Shown: positions 17,902-27,168 of the stretch, in pieces
Layout of the letters: every line of letters begins with the position of its first letter
Numbering within the stretch: position 1 is the stretch's first letter
Assembly (NCBI RefSeq): GCF_000241055.1
Contig: NZ_CM001398.1
Location: forward strand, 1,125,119-1,189,118
Source: Oenococcus kitaharae DSM 17330
Lineage (GTDB): Bacteria; Bacillota; Bacilli; Lactobacillales; Lactobacillaceae
Direction: 5' to 3'
Length of the DNA stretch: 64,000 nucleotides
Program-made: the position numbers and the translations under genes
The notes under the pieces: model-generated
What the model was told of the DNA's origin: nothing
What the model saw: only the letters and a program-made list of their open reading frames with translations
The model's database searches: none

Positions 17902-18624
17902 ATGCAAAATTTTTCTAACAATCGAGTTTTGAAAGATGTGACAGATTCGACCAGACAAGCCGGGTTAGCTGCTTTCTTTCAAAGGACTTATGCCTATATG
18001 GGCGGTGCCTTGCTGATTACCTTCGGCTTGGCCTACCTTTTGGCATATCCGCTGGCTTCACAGATATCTAGTTTTTATCAGAATAGCGGCATGCTGACCT
18101 GGATCATTCTGGCAATTGCACAATTTGCGGTTGTGATTATGATTGGGCGCAATGCCTTGAAGAATCCTGCTTTAGCATTAGCCGGTTTGTTGGTTTATGC
18201 CGTAATTGAAGGCCTCTTCTTCGGTATCATTTTCGCTGTCCTCAGCTTATCGTCAATTGTCTCAGCATTTCTGGTGGCGGCTGTCGATTTTGGTGCTATG
18301 TCCTTATATGGCTTTATCACAAAAAAGAATTTGGCCTCTTGGGCACCGATTATGTTTGGTGCACTGATTGCTTTATTTGTTGGCATGATTATCAGCATAT
18401 TTGTTCCCGGCTTTAGTTTGATTATCTCAGTCTTGGGTATTCTCGTCTTCAGTGCGTATGCTGCCTATGATAATAATCGTTTGAAGCAGATGTATTTTCA
18501 GCTTCAAGGCCAGGGAAACGAAACCACTAATGGTTTGGCTATCGCTGGTGCGTTGAATCTTTACTTGGATTTCATTAATTTGTTCTTGTTCCTGCTCAGA
18601 CTGTTTGGTAATCAGAGAAACTAG
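17902..18624 (+). CDS. Bax inhibitor-1 / YccA family membrane protein
   Basis: A 240-aa protein with seven hydrophobic segments from about residue 30 to 235. Family features include AFFQRTYAYMGGALLITFGLAY near the start and SAYAAYDNNRLKQMYF with the conserved Asp pair near the C-terminus. BI-1 proteins are pH-sensitive calcium-leak channels; the bacterial role is unclear. It has a standard promoter (TGTTATAAT) and AGGAGG, then its own terminator, so it is monocistronic. Confidence 0.9.
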   Translation: MQNFSNNRVLKDVTDSTRQAGLAAFFQRTYAYMGGALLITFGLAYLLAYPLASQISSFYQNSGMLTWIILAIAQFAVVIMIGRNALKNPALALAGLLVYAVIEGLFFGIIFAVLSLSSIVSAFLVAAVDFGAMSLYGFITKKNLASWAPIMFGALIALFVGMIISIFVPGFSLIISVLGILVFSAYAAYDNNRLKQMYFQLQGQGNETTNGLAIAGALNLYLDFINLFLFLLRLFGNQRN

Positions 18625-18642
18625 TGAAATTAGTTTATCTTG

Positions 18643-18672
18643 AAATTCCGCTCGCAAAAGCGGAATTTTTTT
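18643..18672 (+). terminator. Terminator after the BI-1 gene
   Basis: A 10-bp stem AAATTCCGCT / AGCGGAATTT followed by a T run. Confidence 0.88.
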
Positions 18673-18735
18673 GCTGTTATCAAAGAAGAATAGTTAAAGT
18701 TAATTAAGAGAACTCATAGAAAACGGAACAAATAA

Positions 18736-20250
18736 ATGGTTAAAACAACGAATGAATACAAAAATCGCGTGACATTCGCGATTATTTCCCACCCGGATGC
18801 CGGGAAGACCACTTTGACTGAGCAGCTGCTGCTTCATGGCGGCGTGATCAGACAAGCTGGAACAGTCAAGGGCCGCGGGTCAAACAAGATGGCTTCTTCA
18901 GATTGGATGGCTATCGAGCAGCAGCGTGGCATTTCTGTCACTTCTTCAGTACTGCAGTTTGATTATGCCGGCAAGCGAATTAATATTTTGGATACACCTG
19001 GACATGAGGATTTTTCAGAAGACACCTATCGAACATTGATGGCTGTGGACTCAGCTGTCATGGTCATCGACTCTGCCAAGGGTATTGAACCTCAGACGAG
19101 ACGATTATTTGAAATTGTAGCAAAAAGAAAAATCCCGGTTTTCACTTTCTTTAACAAATTAGACCGTGACGGCCGCCAAGCCTTTGATTTGGTTGATGAG
19201 CTTGAAAAGACCCTAGGCATTGAAGCCTGCCCGATGAATTGGCCGGTTGGATCTGGTCAATTGTTGCAAGGCATTTACGACTTGCAAGCGGACAAATTAA
19301 TTAAATACAGCCATACAAAAGAGCTTGATCAATCAGTCTATGATGAGGCTCAGACCGAGATTGAGCTATTAAAAGAGGCTGGAAACAAACTGGACGAGGA
19401 CAAAGTGATGTACGGGCGGCAGACTCCTGTCTTCTTCGGTTCTGCTTTGGCCAATTTTGGTGTTGAACAATTTTTAAATGAATACCTGAAGTATGCGCCG
19501 GCACCTTCGGAAAAACCAACGATTGATCAGCAGGAAATTCAACCTGATGATCCGCAATTTACAGCTTTTGTGTTTAAGATCCAAGCTAATATGAATCCGA
19601 ATCACCGAGACCGTATTGCTTTTGTCAGAATTGTGTCGGGAAATTTTGTCAAAGGCATGGAAGTGACCTTGGCAAGAAACGGAAAAAAACTGAAATTGAG
19701 TAATGTGACTGAGTTCCTAGCTGATGAGCGGGAAAACATTCAAAATGCTGTTCCCGGGGACATTATCGGCTTATATGATACTGGTAATTTTCAGATTGGC
19801 GATTCTATTTTTTCGGGTAAAAAGAGAGTCGAATTCGAACCATTGCCAACATTTACACCAGACCTCTTTAATCGTGTTCTTGCTAAAGATGTCATGAAGC
19901 AAAAAACTTACCACAAAGGGATTAATCAATTAGTACAGGAAGGTACGGTTCAGCTTTTTCAATCTTGGCGGGGACAAGAATATATTTTAGGTGCCGTTGG
20001 TCAATTGCAGTTTGAAGTTTTTCAGTTTAGGATGGCCAATGAATACAATTCACAGGTAATTTTTGAACCAATTGGCAAAAAAATTGCACGCTGGATTGAT
20101 CCTGAGGATTTAGATGAAAAAATGAACAGCAGCCGGTCGTTATTAATGCGCGATCGGAAGGGCGACCCGGTTATTTTATTTGAAAATCAATTTTCATTGA
20201 ATTGGTTTGCTGATAAATATCCCAACGTCAAGCTGCAGGCAAAGCTGTAA
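18736..20250 (+). CDS. prfC: Peptide chain release factor 3
   Basis: A 504-aa translational GTPase that recycles RF1/RF2 from the ribosome. G1 is [18 protein letters not shown], switch [17 protein letters not shown]3 [15 protein letters not shown]4 FNKLDRDG. The C-terminal [19 protein letters not shown] and [12 protein letters not shown] are typical. It is slightly shorter than the usual ~520 aa. No clear Shine-Dalgarno precedes the ATG. Confidence 0.94.
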   Translation: MVKTTNEYKNRVTFAIISHPDAGKTTLTEQLLLHGGVIRQAGTVKGRGSNKMASSDWMAIEQQRGISVTSSVLQFDYAGKRINILDTPGHEDFSEDTYRTLMAVDSAVMVIDSAKGIEPQTRRLFEIVAKRKIPVFTFFNKLDRDGRQAFDLVDELEKTLGIEACPMNWPVGSGQLLQGIYDLQADKLIKYSHTKELDQSVYDEAQTEIELLKEAGNKLDEDKVMYGRQTPVFFGSALANFGVEQFLNEYLKYAPAPSEKPTIDQQEIQPDDPQFTAFVFKIQANMNPNHRDRIAFVRIVSGNFVKGMEVTLARNGKKLKLSNVTEFLADERENIQNAVPGDIIGLYDTGNFQIGDSIFSGKKRVEFEPLPTFTPDLFNRVLAKDVMKQKTYHKGINQLVQEGTVQLFQSWRGQEYILGAVGQLQFEVFQFRMANEYNSQVIFEPIGKKIARWIDPEDLDEKMNSSRSLLMRDRKGDPVILFENQFSLNWFADKYPNVKLQAKL

Positions 20251-20254
20251 CTAT

Positions 20255-20283
20255 TTGTCACATTTATCATTTTTTGCTAAAAT
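20255..20283 (+). promoter_or_regulatory. Strong promoter of the histone-H1-like gene
   Basis: TTGTCA (20255-20260), 17-nt spacer, TAAAAT (20278-20283). TTGTCAC recurs right after the -10. Confidence 0.7.
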
Positions 20284-20307
20284 TTGTCACGTTAGCAAGG
20301 AGAGAAA

Positions 20308-20895
20308 ATGCCAGAGAAGAAAACGACGACTGCTAAAAAAGCAGCTGTAAAATCTACAGAGCCAGTTAAGAAGGCTGCTGCAAAGACGGTTGCCGCAAAG
20401 AAAACAGCCGTAGAAGCATCATCAACCGCAAAGAAGACGGCTAAGAAAGTGCCTACTGCAGCTAAAAAAGGGACTGCAAAGGCATCTGCAGCCGCTAAAA
20501 AAACAACCGCCAAGGCTGCAAATACTAAAAAAGCAGCAAGTAAAACTGCCACAACTGCTAAAAAGACGGTTACCAAATCTGTTGCAGGCGGAACAAAAAC
20601 TGCGGTGAAAACAATCGCCAAGGCTGCAAATACTAAAAAAGCAGCTGCCCCAAAGGCAAAAAAAGTTGTTAAAAAAACAACCGCTGTTAAGCCTGCTGCT
20701 AAAAAAGCAGCTGAAAAAGTTTCAGAAAAAACTGATCAGACCGCACAGGCTATTAAGGAAACGGCTAAACCAGTTGTCGATCAAGCCAAGGAAACAGCTG
20801 CTCAGGCGACAGAAAAAACTGTCGACAGTGCCAAGACAGCTGTTAAGGAAAGCAAATCCTGGTTTGCTAAATTATTAGATAAATTCAGAAAATAA
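20308..20895 (+). CDS. Lys/Ala-rich histone-H1-like protein
   Basis: A 195-aa extremely basic, low-complexity protein. Residues 1-130 consist of KKAA/AKKT/TAKK repeats like the C-terminal tail of histone H1 and the AlgP/Hc1-type bacterial proteins. Residues 135-185 switch to an amphipathic, more acidic KETA repeat (VDQAKETAAQATEKTVDSAK, resembling apolipoprotein/LEA 11-mers), and the end is WFAKLLDKFRK. Its own strong promoter, AAGGAG site and terminator suggest high expression. Likely nucleoid or RNA binding, but this is inference from composition. A 30-bp direct repeat lies inside. Confidence 0.8.
   Translation: MPEKKTTTAKKAAVKSTEPVKKAAAKTVAAKKTAVEASSTAKKTAKKVPTAAKKGTAKASAAAKKTTAKAANTKKAASKTATTAKKTVTKSVAGGTKTAVKTIAKAANTKKAAAPKAKKVVKKTTAVKPAAKKAAEKVSEKTDQTAQAIKETAKPVVDQAKETAAQATEKTVDSAKTAVKESKSWFAKLLDKFRK
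20508..20645 (+). repeat. 30-bp exact direct repeat inside the histone-H1-like gene
   Basis: The copies at 20508-20537 and 20616-20645 are identical, 108 bp apart and in frame. They encode AKAANTKKAA. This is a sign of expansion of the Lys/Ala region by internal duplication. Confidence 0.85.
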
Positions 20896-20903
20896 TTCAC
20901 AAT

Positions 20904-20927
20904 AAAAAAAGCCTTAGGGCTTTTTTT
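20904..20927. terminator. Bidirectional terminator between the H1-like gene and rnhA
   Basis: A run of A, a short GCC-TTAG-GGC hairpin and a run of seven T. Confidence 0.75.
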
Positions 20928-20934
20928 ATTACTG

Positions 20935-21411
20935 TTAATGATGCCGATCCATTTCGCTATTTAGCATGTCGTCCACTCGGATGTTGCCAGAGGTATTTTG
21001 ATGTCCTTTCACCCATTTGAGGGTTAGACGAGGTTTTAGCTTGATATACAGCGGATAAAGAGCTCGCCAGAGATTGATATTAGGCCGATCCTGTCCGCTT
21101 TTAATCCAGTTGTTCAGCCAGCCTTTTGACATCGGATCCAAAACATAATGTGAGTCGCTAATGAGAAGAATCGGTTTATCATCAAGTTTTTGGCTGCTGA
21201 GAATGTCTTTAAAAGCTTCTAAAATCGCGGTTAATTCCATGGCATTATTGGTTGCGCCGAGCTGAAAGCCAGAGGCAGTTAATTCTTGATCCTGGTATTT
21301 GATCAGATAAGCCCAAGCGGATAAATCATTATTTTTAACATGCTGGCCTAATTTATTGCCTGTGTTGCGGTTTCCGCCATCAGTGTAAACCGTAATCTGT
21401 AAATCATTCAT
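20935..21411 (-). CDS. rnhA: Ribonuclease H (type 1)
   Basis: A 158-aa enzyme that cleaves RNA in RNA-DNA hybrids. The catalytic acidic residues are visible in VYTDGG, NAMELTAI, ISDSHYV and the late Asp in NIRVDDMLN. The basic handle WLNNWIKSG and VKGHQNTSGN are typical. It is monocistronic on the minus strand. Confidence 0.93.
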   Translation of the reverse strand: MNDLQITVYTDGGNRNTGNKLGQHVKNNDLSAWAYLIKYQDQELTASGFQLGATNNAMELTAILEAFKDILSSQKLDDKPILLISDSHYVLDPMSKGWLNNWIKSGQDRPNINLWRALYPLYIKLKPRLTLKWVKGHQNTSGNIRVDDMLNSEMDRHH

Positions 21412-21449
21412 GATTTTATCTTGCCACAGTTTTAAAAGATAAATTCGAT

Positions 21450-21458
21450 TGTTAGAAT
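21450..21458 (+). promoter_or_regulatory. Extended -10 promoter of ftsW, 6 nt from the GTG start
   Basis: TGTTAGAAT (TGnTAnnAT) ends 6 nt before GTG 21465, with no Shine-Dalgarno. Confidence 0.45.
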
Positions 21459-21464
21459 AAATGA

Positions 21465-22688
21465 GTGAATAAAATATTGAAACAAATAGATTGGCTGCTC
21501 ATTGGACCTTTTTTATTTTTGAGTGTGATTGGTATTCTAGTTGTTTTCTCGGCTTCCTCTGCATTTCCAAGCGGGGCTTTCGGTTTTTTGTTCAGGCAGT
21601 CTTTGTTCGCGCTGCTGGGTATACTGACAGTTGCCATCTTTGATTTTTTCATAAAAATAAGATGGCTCGCATCACCAAAATTGGCTTCGATAGCCTTGGG
21701 TGTGACTTTTGTTTTACTAGCATTTGCACGGTTTATTTCTTCGAGATCCGCTGGTACTGGTGCTCATGGCTGGATTGCGCTGCCTTTTTTTAATATTCAG
21801 CCGGCAGAAATTTTTAAAATTACGGTCATTTTGTATCTATCTTCTCTGGCCGCCCGCCGTTTGGACAAATCCGAGCGCCGGTCAAGTAAAAATATCCCGT
21901 CCAAAACGACTTTGCCTGCTGCCCGCCGGTATTTTGGATTTTTACCATCGCAAATTGCCTTTGTGATGGCTAATTTGCTTCTAGTGCTGATTATGCCTGA
22001 TTTGGGCAATTCTTTGATTGCGTTTTTCTTGATTTTACTGATTGTTTTTGCTTCCGGCGTCCATTTAAAATGGCTGCTGCTCATGCTGCTAACAATCACG
22101 GCGCTTTATCTGTTGCTGCCAACTCTGCTGAATCTGCTGCCGGCCTCTTTTTTAAATGGCAACTTTCAGGCGCGCCGTTTTTTGATTTTTTTAAACCCAT
22201 GGCCTTATTCCAGCAGCTACTCTATGCAGCTGATTAACTCCTTTTATGCGATCGCCCACGGTGGCCTTTTCGGTGTGGGACTGGGAAATTCAATTGAAAA
22301 AATGGGCTATCTCCCTGAAGCAAATACCGATTTTATCATGTCTATTTTTACTGAGGAGTTAGGTGCGCTGGCCTTATTCTTAGTTGTTGCTGTTTTGATG
22401 CTGATGATCGGCAGAATGTTTTACATCGCTTTTCACATTAAAAATAATTTTGGCCGCTTGGTTTTGTATGGTATTGGCAGTTATTTCTTTATACAGGCAT
22501 TGGTCAATCTTGGTGGTATTATTGGGGCGCTGCCGATGACTGGTGTCACATTTCCATTTATATCTTATGGTGGTTCGTCTTTTTTGATAAGCTCTATCTC
22601 AGTCGGAATTGCCTGTACCGTATCAAGAGAATATAGTCGTCAGCAGGCAAGGCAGAAACAAACAAGCAGGGCAGGAGTCGTAGTATGA
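21465..22688 (+). CDS. ftsW: Cell division SEDS protein FtsW
   Basis: A 407-aa SEDS-family peptidoglycan polymerase with about ten membrane helices. VFSASSAF in the first helix, GTGAHGWI, QPAEIFKI, MPDLGN and the C-terminal FPFISYGGSS are diagnostic. FtsW rather than RodA is chosen because rsmD-coaD-ylbL follow, the neighbours of ftsW in Firmicutes. The start is a GTG at 21465; a TTG 12 nt later is possible. Its end overlaps rsmD by 4 nt (ATGA). Confidence 0.9.
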   Translation: MNKILKQIDWLLIGPFLFLSVIGILVVFSASSAFPSGAFGFLFRQSLFALLGILTVAIFDFFIKIRWLASPKLASIALGVTFVLLAFARFISSRSAGTGAHGWIALPFFNIQPAEIFKITVILYLSSLAARRLDKSERRSSKNIPSKTTLPAARRYFGFLPSQIAFVMANLLLVLIMPDLGNSLIAFFLILLIVFASGVHLKWLLLMLLTITALYLLLPTLLNLLPASFLNGNFQARRFLIFLNPWPYSSSYSMQLINSFYAIAHGGLFGVGLGNSIEKMGYLPEANTDFIMSIFTEELGALALFLVVAVLMLMIGRMFYIAFHIKNNFGRLVLYGIGSYFFIQALVNLGGIIGALPMTGVTFPFISYGGSSFLISSISVGIACTVSREYSRQQARQKQTSRAGVVV

Positions 22689-23257
22689 GAGTTGTAGCTG
22701 GAAAAAATCGCGGTATGCGTTTAAAAATGGTGGCCTCTAAATTGACAAGGCCGACAACTGATAAAGTCAAAGAGGCGCTTTTTTCGATTATCACACCATA
22801 TATTAAAGCTGGTTTGGTATTGGATTTGTATGCTGGTTCTGGTGCTTTGGGTATTGAAGCTGTGTCTCGAGGTTATTCCAAAGCCTATTTGGTTGACCAT
22901 GCTCGTCCCGCGATCGATGTGATCAAGGCCAATGTTGCAGCCACAAAAAATCCCCAGGCATTTGAAATAATGAGACTGCCGGCCAGCCAAGCTTTGACTA
23001 AAATGGCCGAAGACGGTTTGAAATTTGATTTACTAATATTTGACCCTCCCTATGCCAAACAGCATATTGCAAATGATGTCAAACAATTACAGGATGACGG
23101 GCTGTTGGCCGAAGATGCTTTGCTCGTGGCCGAGACAGATGATCATGGTTTTCACTCGCTCAACGATAATCTTCCGGCTGGTTTTACGGTTTTAGCGCAG
23201 AAGAATTACGGTATTACATATTTGACGATTTTTAAGAAGGACAAAATCAATGGTTAA
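22685..23257 (+). CDS. rsmD: 16S rRNA (guanine966-N2)-methyltransferase
   Basis: A 190-aa SAM-dependent methyltransferase. MRVVAGKNRGMRL, RPTTDKVKEALFSI, LDLYAGSGALGIEAVSRG (SAM motif I) and LLIFDPPYA (motif IV) identify it. It overlaps both neighbours, so ftsW-rsmD-coaD-ylbL form one translationally coupled operon. Confidence 0.95.
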   Translation: MRVVAGKNRGMRLKMVASKLTRPTTDKVKEALFSIITPYIKAGLVLDLYAGSGALGIEAVSRGYSKAYLVDHARPAIDVIKANVAATKNPQAFEIMRLPASQALTKMAEDGLKFDLLIFDPPYAKQHIANDVKQLQDDGLLAEDALLVAETDDHGFHSLNDNLPAGFTVLAQKNYGITYLTIFKKDKING

Positions 23258-23723
23258 GGCAGTATTTCCAGGATCTTTTGACCCGCTCACATTTGGACAT
23301 CTGGATGTTATCCAACGGGCGGCCAAGTTGTTTGATGAATTGATCATTGCAGTTGGCATTAATACGAACAAAGCAGCTATGTTTGCCACTGACGAAAAGA
23401 TTAAATTAATCCAAGATAACGTGACGGATTTGAGCAATGTCATGGTACTACCCATGCCCGGCTTGACTTTTGAATTTGTTAAAGAAATGTCTGCTCAAGT
23501 TATTGTTCGCGGCATTCGCAGTGTCAGAGACTATGAATATGAACGGGATATTGCAGAATTGAATCATCGTTTAGGCGATATAGAGACGGTCCTACTGCCC
23601 TCGAAGGCCATTTACCAAGATATTTCTTCTTCTAATTTAAAGGAAGTTGCCAAGTTTGGTGCGGATATTAGCCATTTTGTTCCCGAAAATGTTGCAGAAC
23701 TGATAAAGTTGAAGACTAAATGA
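23250..23723 (+). CDS. coaD: Pantetheine-phosphate adenylyltransferase
   Basis: A 157-aa nucleotidyltransferase for the penultimate CoA step (4'-phosphopantetheine + ATP to dephospho-CoA). FPGSFDPLTFGHLDVI holds the HxGH-type site as TFGH; IVRGIRSVRDYEYERDIA and YQDISSSNLKEVAKFG complete the family pattern. Ribosome-binding site AAGAAGGA lies in the end of rsmD. Confidence 0.96.
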   Translation: MVKAVFPGSFDPLTFGHLDVIQRAAKLFDELIIAVGINTNKAAMFATDEKIKLIQDNVTDLSNVMVLPMPGLTFEFVKEMSAQVIVRGIRSVRDYEYERDIAELNHRLGDIETVLLPSKAIYQDISSSNLKEVAKFGADISHFVPENVAELIKLKTK

Positions 23724-24814
23724 AGAGAAAATCATTAGTTACAATTTTATGTAGCTTTGCTGTTACCATGCTCTTGGTAATCGCTGCTGCGGCCTTTCTT
23801 TTATTGCCGACCAGTGACTATGTTGAGACGCCTGGAGAAGCTGATAACATTCGTAATTTCATGACTGTTGACGGCCAACGGGATCAGACTAAAGGTTCCT
23901 TTCGTCTCGTGTCAGTCTATTTATCGCCGGCTAATCGTTTAGACTGGCTAATCAGTCGTGTGAATGATACATACTCAATTACGCCTAGAGAAGAAATTCA
24001 AGGCGGTGTCTCGAATCGCGTTTATGCAATGATTAGCGAATATCAGATGAAGACGGCTATTTTATCAGCTGAGCAGGTCGCTTTTAAAGCTGCAGGTATG
24101 GCTGATCAGCTACACACCACTTATCGTGGTATTTACGTAGCATCAATTGCAAAAAATTCCCGTTTTGCAAAAAAAATTAGAATTGGCGATACGATTACTA
24201 AAATAGATGGCCGCCACTTTAATAATGCCAGCGGTTATCAAAAATATTTAGCTAATATGCCTAAGGGCAGAATGATTGAACTGACAGTTTTGCGGCAAGG
24301 CAAAATTTTGACCTACACTGGGAAAACCGTACACTTGGCAAATACTAAGGACAAAGATTATCCTAAGGGCCGTAGCGGTATCGGTATTAGTCTCGTTGAT
24401 AATGTTGATGTGATGACACAGCCGGCTGTTGCAGTCAATGTCGGTCAGATTTCCGGCCCTTCAGGCGGTTTGATGTTCAGCTTGCAGCTATATTCTCAAC
24501 TGACTTCAGAAAATATTAAAAAAGGCCGTAATATTTCCGGTACTGGCACGATTGATGATCAGGGCAGAGTTGGTGAAATTGGCGGTATTGACAAAAAAAT
24601 TGTTGCTGCACAACGGGCGGGCTCGACAGTTTTTTTTGCACCCTATGTCAAGCCCAGCAAAGCACTGGCAAAATTAACCGGCGGGCCGACAAATTGGCAG
24701 GTAGCACAGAAAGCTCAGAAAAAACACGCACCGAAAATGGTTTTGGTACCGGTTCGAAATTTTCAGGATGCTCTGAACTATTTAAAAGACGGTACCATTA
24801 TCAAAACGAAGTAA
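23720..24814 (+). CDS. ylbL: YlbL/SepM-like membrane PDZ-Lon protease
   Basis: A 364-aa protein with an N-terminal membrane helix (residues 8-28), a PDZ domain (about 125-205; YRGIYVASIAKNSRF, IRIGDTITKIDG) and a C-terminal S16 Lon-type protease domain. The Ser is in GPSGGLMFSL and the Lys in GGIDKKIVAAQRAG. Relatives process the competence peptide in streptococci (SepM) or cell-division factors in Bacillus. Here it lies just upstream of comG, which makes a competence role possible but unproven. Confidence 0.9.
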   Translation: MKRKSLVTILCSFAVTMLLVIAAAAFLLLPTSDYVETPGEADNIRNFMTVDGQRDQTKGSFRLVSVYLSPANRLDWLISRVNDTYSITPREEIQGGVSNRVYAMISEYQMKTAILSAEQVAFKAAGMADQLHTTYRGIYVASIAKNSRFAKKIRIGDTITKIDGRHFNNASGYQKYLANMPKGRMIELTVLRQGKILTYTGKTVHLANTKDKDYPKGRSGIGISLVDNVDVMTQPAVAVNVGQISGPSGGLMFSLQLYSQLTSENIKKGRNISGTGTIDDQGRVGEIGGIDKKIVAAQRAGSTVFFAPYVKPSKALAKLTGGPTNWQVAQKAQKKHAPKMVLVPVRNFQDALNYLKDGTIIKTK

Positions 24815-24826
24815 TATAAAAGTCTC

Positions 24827-24847
24827 AAAGCCTCTCGGGGCTTTTTT
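24827..24847 (+). terminator. Terminator after ylbL
   Basis: AAAGCC / GGCTTT hairpin and T run; separates the ftsW operon from comG. Confidence 0.75.
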
Positions 24848-24888
24848 ATTTTGCTCAAGAAGTTCGTATAACTACTTCGGGAGCGGAA

Positions 24889-25863
24889 ATGCAAACATAT
24901 TTTGAACACATGATACAAGCTGCTTACGAGCAAAGAGCCTCTGACATTTATTTGCTGCCGGAACAGGGACGCTACCAGATTAAGTTTCACAATGGCAGCC
25001 AGCCGATTGGCTATCGTATTATCAGCTCCCAACTAGCAGATCAACTTTTCAGCTTTTTAAAATTCAAAGCCCAGATGAATATTGCTGAAAATCGCAGGCC
25101 TCAGGTGGGCTCGATGATAATGGCGTTCGGTCAAGAAAATTTGTCGCTTCGCGTTTCCACGGTGGGAAATTTTGCCAACAAGGAGACAATGGTGATTCGT
25201 ATTCTCTATGATCAATCCTTTCACGAACTATCTTGGCTCATCGACCAACAATTCGATCAGCTGGAGAAGGCAATACCGCAGCAGGGGCTTGTTGTGGTGG
25301 CTGGTCCGACTGGCTCTGGCAAGACTAGTACCATTCACCAGCTTCTAAATAAGCAGAGTGATCGAAAAATGATTTTGACCATTGAAGATCCTGTTGAGAT
25401 CAGAGATGAAAAAATCGTGCAGCTGCAAGTCAATAATGAGGCAAATATGTCTTATTTGGATTTGATCAAAGTGGCTTTAAGACATCATCCAGATATTTTG
25501 CTGATTGGTGAAATTCGAGATGCTCAAACCGCCCAAGCAGCCGTACAGGCATCTTTAAGCGGTCATTTGGTTTTTTCCACTCTGCATGCCAATTCGTCTT
25601 TGGGCGTTATCAGTCGTTTATTAGAAATGAATGTCAATCCAGTCTTGTTAAAAGACGTCATGCGTTTGGCAGTTTATCAGCGTCTGCTTCCAAGAAATGA
25701 CGGCCATCAGGCAGCTTTAGCAGATTGGCAATTCTTTACAGACGGTTGGGATCAATCGGCACCGGCTTTCACATCAAAATGGAAGGAGAATTTAGATGAT
25801 GCGTATCACCATTCCTGGATTTCAAAAGAAGTCTATGAGGCCTATCTCAAGATTGCCTCGTAA
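24889..25863 (+). CDS. comGA: Competence pilus assembly ATPase ComGA
   Basis: A 324-aa type II/IV secretion ATPase that powers the transformation pseudopilus at the inner membrane. Walker A GPTGSGKT, Walker B-like LLIGEIRDAQTAQ, the His box FSTLHAN and Asp-rich TIEDPVEI are intact. Ribosome-binding site GGGAG. It heads the comGA-GG cluster, in which all genes overlap or nearly touch. Confidence 0.94.
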   Translation: MQTYFEHMIQAAYEQRASDIYLLPEQGRYQIKFHNGSQPIGYRIISSQLADQLFSFLKFKAQMNIAENRRPQVGSMIMAFGQENLSLRVSTVGNFANKETMVIRILYDQSFHELSWLIDQQFDQLEKAIPQQGLVVVAGPTGSGKTSTIHQLLNKQSDRKMILTIEDPVEIRDEKIVQLQVNNEANMSYLDLIKVALRHHPDILLIGEIRDAQTAQAAVQASLSGHLVFSTLHANSSLGVISRLLEMNVNPVLLKDVMRLAVYQRLLPRNDGHQAALADWQFFTDGWDQSAPAFTSKWKENLDDAYHHSWISKEVYEAYLKIAS

Positions 25864-26842
25864 ACGACAAGTCGCATTTTTTAGTCTATTCGGCCAACTC
25901 ATTCAATCTGGTTATTCGATCAATCACGCGGTTCAGTTTATGCAGCAAACTTCTCCTGACGAGATATGGATTCAGAAATTAGCCAGTAGCTTGGAACAAG
26001 GACAAAATTTTGCTAATGCAATCGCTCCCTATTTAAGTGCATCATTAAATTTTCAGATTAGTATGGCAAACAAATATGGTCATTTAGAAGATGTGCTTTT
26101 GCAACTGGCTGATTTTTCGTCAAAGCAGCTTGATCAGGAAAATAAAATTAAACAAGTTTTACGTTATCCGATTATCCTGGTCTGTTTGTTAGCTGTCATG
26201 GCGCTTGTAGTCAAGATCTTTCTGCTGCCAATTCTATCCAGTTGGCAAACTGATCAGAGCGATAGCACCTCCCAGAACGGCTTGCTCTATTTTGAGTTAG
26301 GGGGCATATTGATGGCCTGCTTGTTTTTAGCGTTCTACTACTGCCGACGTTTTAAAAGCAAACCCCGTCTTAAGCGCTTGGAAAGTTTGGTCAAAATTCC
26401 TATCTTTGGGAAGACACTTGCCTTTTTGATTAATTATGAGTTCAGTATCCAACTTTCAATGCTCTTGTCGTCAGGTTTGCAGCTGGCTCAGGTAGCCGAA
26501 GAGGTCGCATTATCGCAGGACGACTCGCTAGAGGCTGATTTTGCAAAGAAAATGGTTGAAACTTTCACGAGTGGTTCCAATCTTTCAGGCTATTTTCAAA
26601 AGCTGCCATTCTTGGATCGCACGATTGCTGTTTATTTCCAGCAGGGCTCTGATTCAGAGCTGTTAAACAAAAATTTAAAAACTTATTCACAAATTACTTA
26701 CCGAAAATTTTTGGCAAGTGTCGACAAAATAATCGCACTAATTCAGCCGCTGAGTTTTGCAGTAGTGGGAATTGGCATTGTTTTCCTTTATTTGTCGATG
26801 CTGATGCCGATGTACCAAACTTTAGGAGGAATGAATCAATGA
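25796..26842 (+). CDS. comGB: Competence pilus platform protein ComGB
   Basis: A 348-aa GspF-like inner-membrane protein with two repeated T2SSF domains (about 35-155 and 215-335) and hydrophobic segments near 115-140, 160-185 and 305-335. It overlaps the 3' end of comGA by 68 nt in another frame. AAGGAG lies 8 nt before the ATG at 25796. Confidence 0.9.
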   Translation: MMRITIPGFQKKSMRPISRLPRKRQVAFFSLFGQLIQSGYSINHAVQFMQQTSPDEIWIQKLASSLEQGQNFANAIAPYLSASLNFQISMANKYGHLEDVLLQLADFSSKQLDQENKIKQVLRYPIILVCLLAVMALVVKIFLLPILSSWQTDQSDSTSQNGLLYFELGGILMACLFLAFYYCRRFKSKPRLKRLESLVKIPIFGKTLAFLINYEFSIQLSMLLSSGLQLAQVAEEVALSQDDSLEADFAKKMVETFTSGSNLSGYFQKLPFLDRTIAVYFQQGSDSELLNKNLKTYSQITYRKFLASVDKIIALIQPLSFAVVGIGIVFLYLSMLMPMYQTLGGMNQ

Positions 26843-27168
26843 AGAAATTAATTATGAAAATGAAACAAAAAAGAGGTAAAGAAAGCGCTTTCACTTTAAT
26901 AGAAATGGCTGTCGTCTTGTTTATTATCGGCCTACTGATGCTTCTGGTATTGCCGAATTTGAACTCGCAAAGGCAAAAAGCGGCCGATACACAATCTGAT
27001 GCAATGGTTTCGATGATTCAAACGCAGGTCAATCTTTATGAAAACGATACGGATGACACGAGTGTTAGTTATTCTGATTTAGTTTCTGGACGTTATTTGA
27101 CTGATAAGCAAGCGGCCAAAGCACAATCATTGGGTATCACAATCAACGGTGATAATGTCACAAAGTAA
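26839..27168 (+). CDS. comGC: Major competence pseudopilin ComGC
   Basis: A 109-aa prepilin with a class 3 signal: a basic leader, then AFTLIEMAVVLFIIGLLM, cleaved before Phe by ComC peptidase and N-methylated. The Glu5 needed for assembly is present. The soluble domain ends VSGRYLTDKQ, as is typical for ComGC. ATGA overlap with comGB. Confidence 0.93.
   Translation: MKKLIMKMKQKRGKESAFTLIEMAVVLFIIGLLMLLVLPNLNSQRQKAADTQSDAMVSMIQTQVNLYENDTDDTSVSYSDLVSGRYLTDKQAAKAQSLGITINGDNVTK

Noticed and set aside
20508-20645. CRISPR or mobile repeat in the 30-bp direct repeat
   Set aside because: Only two in-frame copies inside a low-complexity coding region; explained by internal duplication.
24855-24885. 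SigX/ComX box upstream of comGA
   Set aside because: TTCGTATAAC only loosely resembles known com-boxes, and the flanking partial palindrome is too weak to call.
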